NCBI GenBank assembly: GCA_002418765.1
Contig: DIET01000046.1
Span: forward strand, 1-64,000
Direction: 5' to 3'
From: Peptococcaceae bacterium UBA5767
GTDB lineage: Bacteria > Bacillota > TC1 > UBA5767
DNA length: 64,000 bases
The translations under genes and the position numbers were made by a program. This document shows positions 61,450-64,000 of the stretch, piece by piece. The notes below the pieces were generated by a model. It was not told the DNA's origin, did not search any database, and worked only from the letters and a program-made list of their open reading frames with translations. Numbering within the stretch: position 1 is the stretch's first letter; every line of letters starts with the position of its first letter.

Positions 61450-62427
61450 CTATTGGGTGCAAAAATCCAGAATAAAGCGTTCCAGCAATACCCGTGGCTC
61501 TCCCATTCCACGTTTGATATCCATATCCAGTTGATGACTTTCCTCAAAAAATCGCTGTAAAACATGCATATCATAGCGCAGCACATAAGGCTCCGTCTTC
61601 TTCCAGACATACGGATTGACTTTCATGGTCTTGATGATCTCTGCATATGGCGTTCCAGCATCTTTAAGCTGTTTTCCTTGCCAAAGAAGACGAAACTGTC
61701 TGGCCAACATAAAATTAATTTTTACTTCAGGTTCTTTCATTTTGATCAGATTGTCCAATTTTTTCAGGCAAACAACACCATCTTGCCGCATCAAAGCATC
61801 GATCAATTCAAAAATTCCCGCTTCTGCACTGGCAGAAGACAGCGATTCTACCATCTCGATCGTAATTGCCTTTTCATCCCGGGCATAAAGACAAAGCTTC
61901 AAAATCTCATTGTCCAACAAGCTTTCATTTTCTCCAACCAAGGCCAATAAAGCTTCAACGGCCTCTGCATCTATTCTCTTTTTTCGTTCTGCAAACCGTT
62001 TGACAATCCAACCAGGCAATTCCCAGGATTTCTGTGGATGGCATTCGATCAGTACATCCTTGAGTAGCAATTGTTTCACCATTTTTTTGCGCTTGTCCAA
62101 AGGCTTGATGCTGGTTACCACAATGGTGATATCTGGAGTGGGCCGGTCCAACCAAGCGAACAAATCATCCCAGTCGTCCTGTGAAGCTATCCACTTGGGA
62201 TTGTTTTGTAGGATGATTTTTCCTGTTCCGAACAAAGACAGCATATTGGCATTCTCGATCAGATCTTGCAAAGAATCGTCTGCATCCAATCGTTCCAACT
62301 CGCGGTTTCCAAGGCGTAATCGCAATATATCTTCAACATGCTTCCTACGTAAATATTCATTCTCTCCGGCCAACACATACAACGATTTTACACCTGACCG
62401 ATCCATCATGTCTTCCATTGTCTCCAT
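61450..62427 (-). CDS. holA: DNA polymerase III delta subunit
   Basis: Loads the sliding clamp as part of the clamp-loader complex. The 325 residues start with YVLAGENEYLRRKHVEDILR, contain ILQNNPKWI, then WIVKRFAERKKRIDAEAVEA in the central domain and the helical C-terminal collar domain with LARQFRLLWQGKQLKDAG. This is the usual delta layout without a functional P-loop. It lies 20 bases after comEC, the classic comEC-holA neighbourhood near rpsT. The ribosome site is GAGGTGATTTT. Confidence 0.93.
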   Translation of the reverse strand: METMEDMMDRSGVKSLYVLAGENEYLRRKHVEDILRLRLGNRELERLDADDSLQDLIENANMLSLFGTGKIILQNNPKWIASQDDWDDLFAWLDRPTPDITIVVTSIKPLDKRKKMVKQLLLKDVLIECHPQKSWELPGWIVKRFAERKKRIDAEAVEALLALVGENESLLDNEILKLCLYARDEKAITIEMVESLSSASAEAGIFELIDALMRQDGVVCLKKLDNLIKMKEPEVKINFMLARQFRLLWQGKQLKDAGTPYAEIIKTMKVNPYVWKKTEPYVLRYDMHVLQRFFEESHQLDMDIKRGMGEPRVLLERFILDFCTQ

Positions 62428-62446
62428 AAAATCACCTCAACTTAGT

Positions 62447-64000
62447 TTACCACAAAGCATAGTCATTTTCTAAGGTCAAGCGTTCTTTATGATAGCGAAA
62501 TAATAGTTCTCCATCGTGATCTGTTCTCAGACACGCAGCATTTCGATCCATCCAATACGCCATCACTTCCGGATGCGGATGCCCATAACGATTGTTCATG
62601 CCTGCAGAAAAAACCACGACATCCACTGGCATTCGATCATACACCTCTGGATTGAGAGAATGAACCGATCCATGGTGCGGCGCCTTCAGAATAAACTCCT
62701 TGACCTCAGCAAAGTCAGTCACCAGATTTTCGAGCATCTCCCCCTCCACATCACCCGTCAGTTGAACACACAAAGAGTCCAATGACAATTGCAGCACCAA
62801 TGAACCTTCATTGGAATCGCAAGCAGCATCCACAGGAGACAGTACCGTCATGCACAAATCACGGTACGAGAATCGATCCTCTTTTTGATGGTAGCCATAA
62901 GGAATCCTTTTTTCTTGCAGTATGCGCCACCAGGCAGGTGGATTAGAGTCCAATTCCGATTGCGATCCCACACTCAACATGACATAATCCACCTCCACCT
63001 CCTGCAATATCATCTCAATCCCACCAGCATGATCCTGATCCAAATGAGTAACCACCAAAACATCCAATTTTTGTATATTTTTACTCCTCAAAAATGGACA
63101 TACCACATATTCACCAGCCCAAGGGGTTCCAGCATCCACCAACATGCAAAACTTTCCATATTGCACAAGAATGCTATCCCCTTGGCCAACATTTAAAAAG
63201 GCTACTTCCAATCCTTTGGATGGAATTGGCAAAGATAAAAAAACTACCAAACAAACAATCAGCAAGCTGACCAATATCCTATGTCGTTTCACTCTGCTTT
63301 GATGATCCATTTTTTTACCCAATACGATCAGAATGGTCAAACAGCAATAGAAAAAAAAGATACGTGAGAGGGGTAACGTTGGAAAACACAAGATACTTTT
63401 ACTGGGGATCCCTCCCCAAAAGGAATCTGTCTCGAAAAGATGCAATATGAGTCTTTGTATATGCAAAATACTTTTCAATCCACTTCCCATGATCTGTGTT
63501 ACCAATGAAATTGGTGAAAGATACATCAATAAAGTGACAGGGAGAATACAAGCCAAAAAAAGAGAAAAGAAAGGTGTAAGAAGTATGCCAATCCAAGATA
63601 TGTGATGAAAAACGGATTGAAAGGGCAGAGAAAAAAGCCATGCACTCAGTCCCAGTGTAAACAGACGATTCTGATACAAAGCACTGAGCAATGGATACAG
63701 ATGCACGATACCCAAGGTCGCTGCAAAGGACAAAGAAAACCCCAGATCGAAGGCATAGTAGGGATGCCACAAAAGCATGGCTATCCCTGTCAGGGAAAGA
63801 GATAGGCTCATGTCTTTGCAAAGCAGCAACATCTCAGACAGCACGTAAATGCCCAGCACCATGGAAGCTCTGATGGTGGAAGCAGAAAACCCTGTCAACC
63901 AACAGAAAAAAAACAATCCCAACAGCATGAGACTGCTTCTTAACCACCCCTGACAGCCCAATAGACCAAACACCAAGAGCAAAAAACAATAATAAATACC
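62447..64000 (-). CDS. comEC: ComEC/Rec2 DNA-uptake protein, C-terminal part (5' end beyond window)
   Basis: A membrane channel protein for natural DNA uptake. At least 511 residues are visible. The first roughly 230 contain the Competence domain helices, with TGFSASTIRASMVLGIYVLS and FDLGFSLSFAATLGIVHLYP. The C-terminal part (about 260-500) is the metallo-beta-lactamase domain: FLNVGQGDSILV, VVTHLDQDHAGGIEMIL, and LKAPHHGSVHS. The N-terminal OB-like domain is cut off by the window edge. Presence suggests competence potential but other com genes are outside the window. Confidence 0.94.
   Translation of the reverse strand, partial: GIYYCFLLLVFGLLGCQGWLRSSLMLLGLFFFCWLTGFSASTIRASMVLGIYVLSEMLLLCKDMSLSLSLTGIAMLLWHPYYAFDLGFSLSFAATLGIVHLYPLLSALYQNRLFTLGLSAWLFSLPFQSVFHHISWIGILLTPFFSLFLACILPVTLLMYLSPISLVTQIMGSGLKSILHIQRLILHLFETDSFWGGIPSKSILCFPTLPLSRIFFFYCCLTILIVLGKKMDHQSRVKRHRILVSLLIVCLVVFLSLPIPSKGLEVAFLNVGQGDSILVQYGKFCMLVDAGTPWAGEYVVCPFLRSKNIQKLDVLVVTHLDQDHAGGIEMILQEVEVDYVMLSVGSQSELDSNPPAWWRILQEKRIPYGYHQKEDRFSYRDLCMTVLSPVDAACDSNEGSLVLQLSLDSLCVQLTGDVEGEMLENLVTDFAEVKEFILKAPHHGSVHSLNPEVYDRMPVDVVVFSAGMNNRYGHPHPEVMAYWMDRNAACLRTDHDGELLFRYHKERLTLENDYALW

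Noticed and set aside
1..64000. Mobile elements, prophage genes, CRISPR arrays and defence islands
   Set aside because: No transposase, integrase, phage structural, cas or restriction gene and no long direct repeats or attachment-like duplication next to the tRNAs could be found.

Overview
The window looks like chromosome from an anaerobic, low-GC Gram-positive bacterium of the Firmicutes, most likely class Clostridia. The evidence is the strong AGGAGG-type ribosome sites, a tRNA-sensing T-box leader before ileS, and a Firmicute-style division cluster (mraZ to divIVA, with sepF, sbp and divIB). MurE carries the DNPR motif of meso-diaminopimelate ligases. Strict-anaerobe enzymes are also present: a tungsten-type aldehyde:ferredoxin oxidoreductase and a 1411-residue 2-hydroxyacyl-CoA dehydratase activase. 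No sporulation genes (spoIIGA, sigE, sigG) sit next to ftsZ, where spore-forming relatives carry them. The species cannot be named from the sequence alone. Nearly all genes lie on the minus strand, so transcription runs from high to low coordinates; only five protein genes are on the plus strand. I see no insertion sequence, phage gene or CRISPR array.

Region 1 (1-23.2 kb) is one long division and cell-wall cluster. In transcription order it reads mraZ, rsmH, ftsL, a PASTA penicillin-binding protein, murE, murF, mraY, murD, ftsW, murG, a fused murC-murB, divIB, sbp, ftsZ, nrdR, pgeF, ylmE, sepF, proC, ylmG, ylmH, divIVA. ileS follows with its own promoter and an Ile-specific T-box. Genes overlap or nearly touch, and no terminator is visible before the ileS leader. 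ftsA is absent from the cluster; SepF can serve as the FtsZ membrane anchor. Two direct repeats containing AAAGTGGG precede mraZ and look like MraZ binding sites.

Region 2 (23.3-33.7 kb) is the accessory, redox-flavoured part. It holds a molybdenum-hydroxylase large subunit with no partner subunits, translationally coupled to a small membrane protein; a TPR protein; a YlbF-like protein; a divergent FdhD lacking the usual CxxC; a YigZ/IMPACT protein; an unknown plus-strand gene with a near-consensus promoter; malic enzyme; a CBS-domain protein; and aldehyde:ferredoxin oxidoreductase with a MoaD-like small protein.

Region 3 (33.0-47.4 kb) is housekeeping: a zinc-ribbon coiled-coil protein, a Nif3-like protein, trmK, a Pro-Glu-Val tRNA array behind a perfect consensus promoter, miaA, mutL, mutS, miaB, guaB, dut and an M16 peptidase. 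A plus-strand tautomerase and membrane-protein pair and an L25-type ribosomal protein close it.

Region 4 (47.5-64 kb) carries the giant dehydratase activase, hemW, lepA, murJ, an MFS transporter, rpsT (plus), a DUF1836 regulator, a hemolysin-III gene (plus) behind a perfect inverted repeat, a WYL regulator, holA and the 3' part of comEC. Between holA and the WYL gene lies a small operon, a DUF4430 lipoprotein followed by an ECF-type membrane protein, headed by what I read as a compact cobalamin riboswitch with a complementary L5-L13 loop pair and a terminator. Together these suggest a regulated corrinoid-uptake unit.
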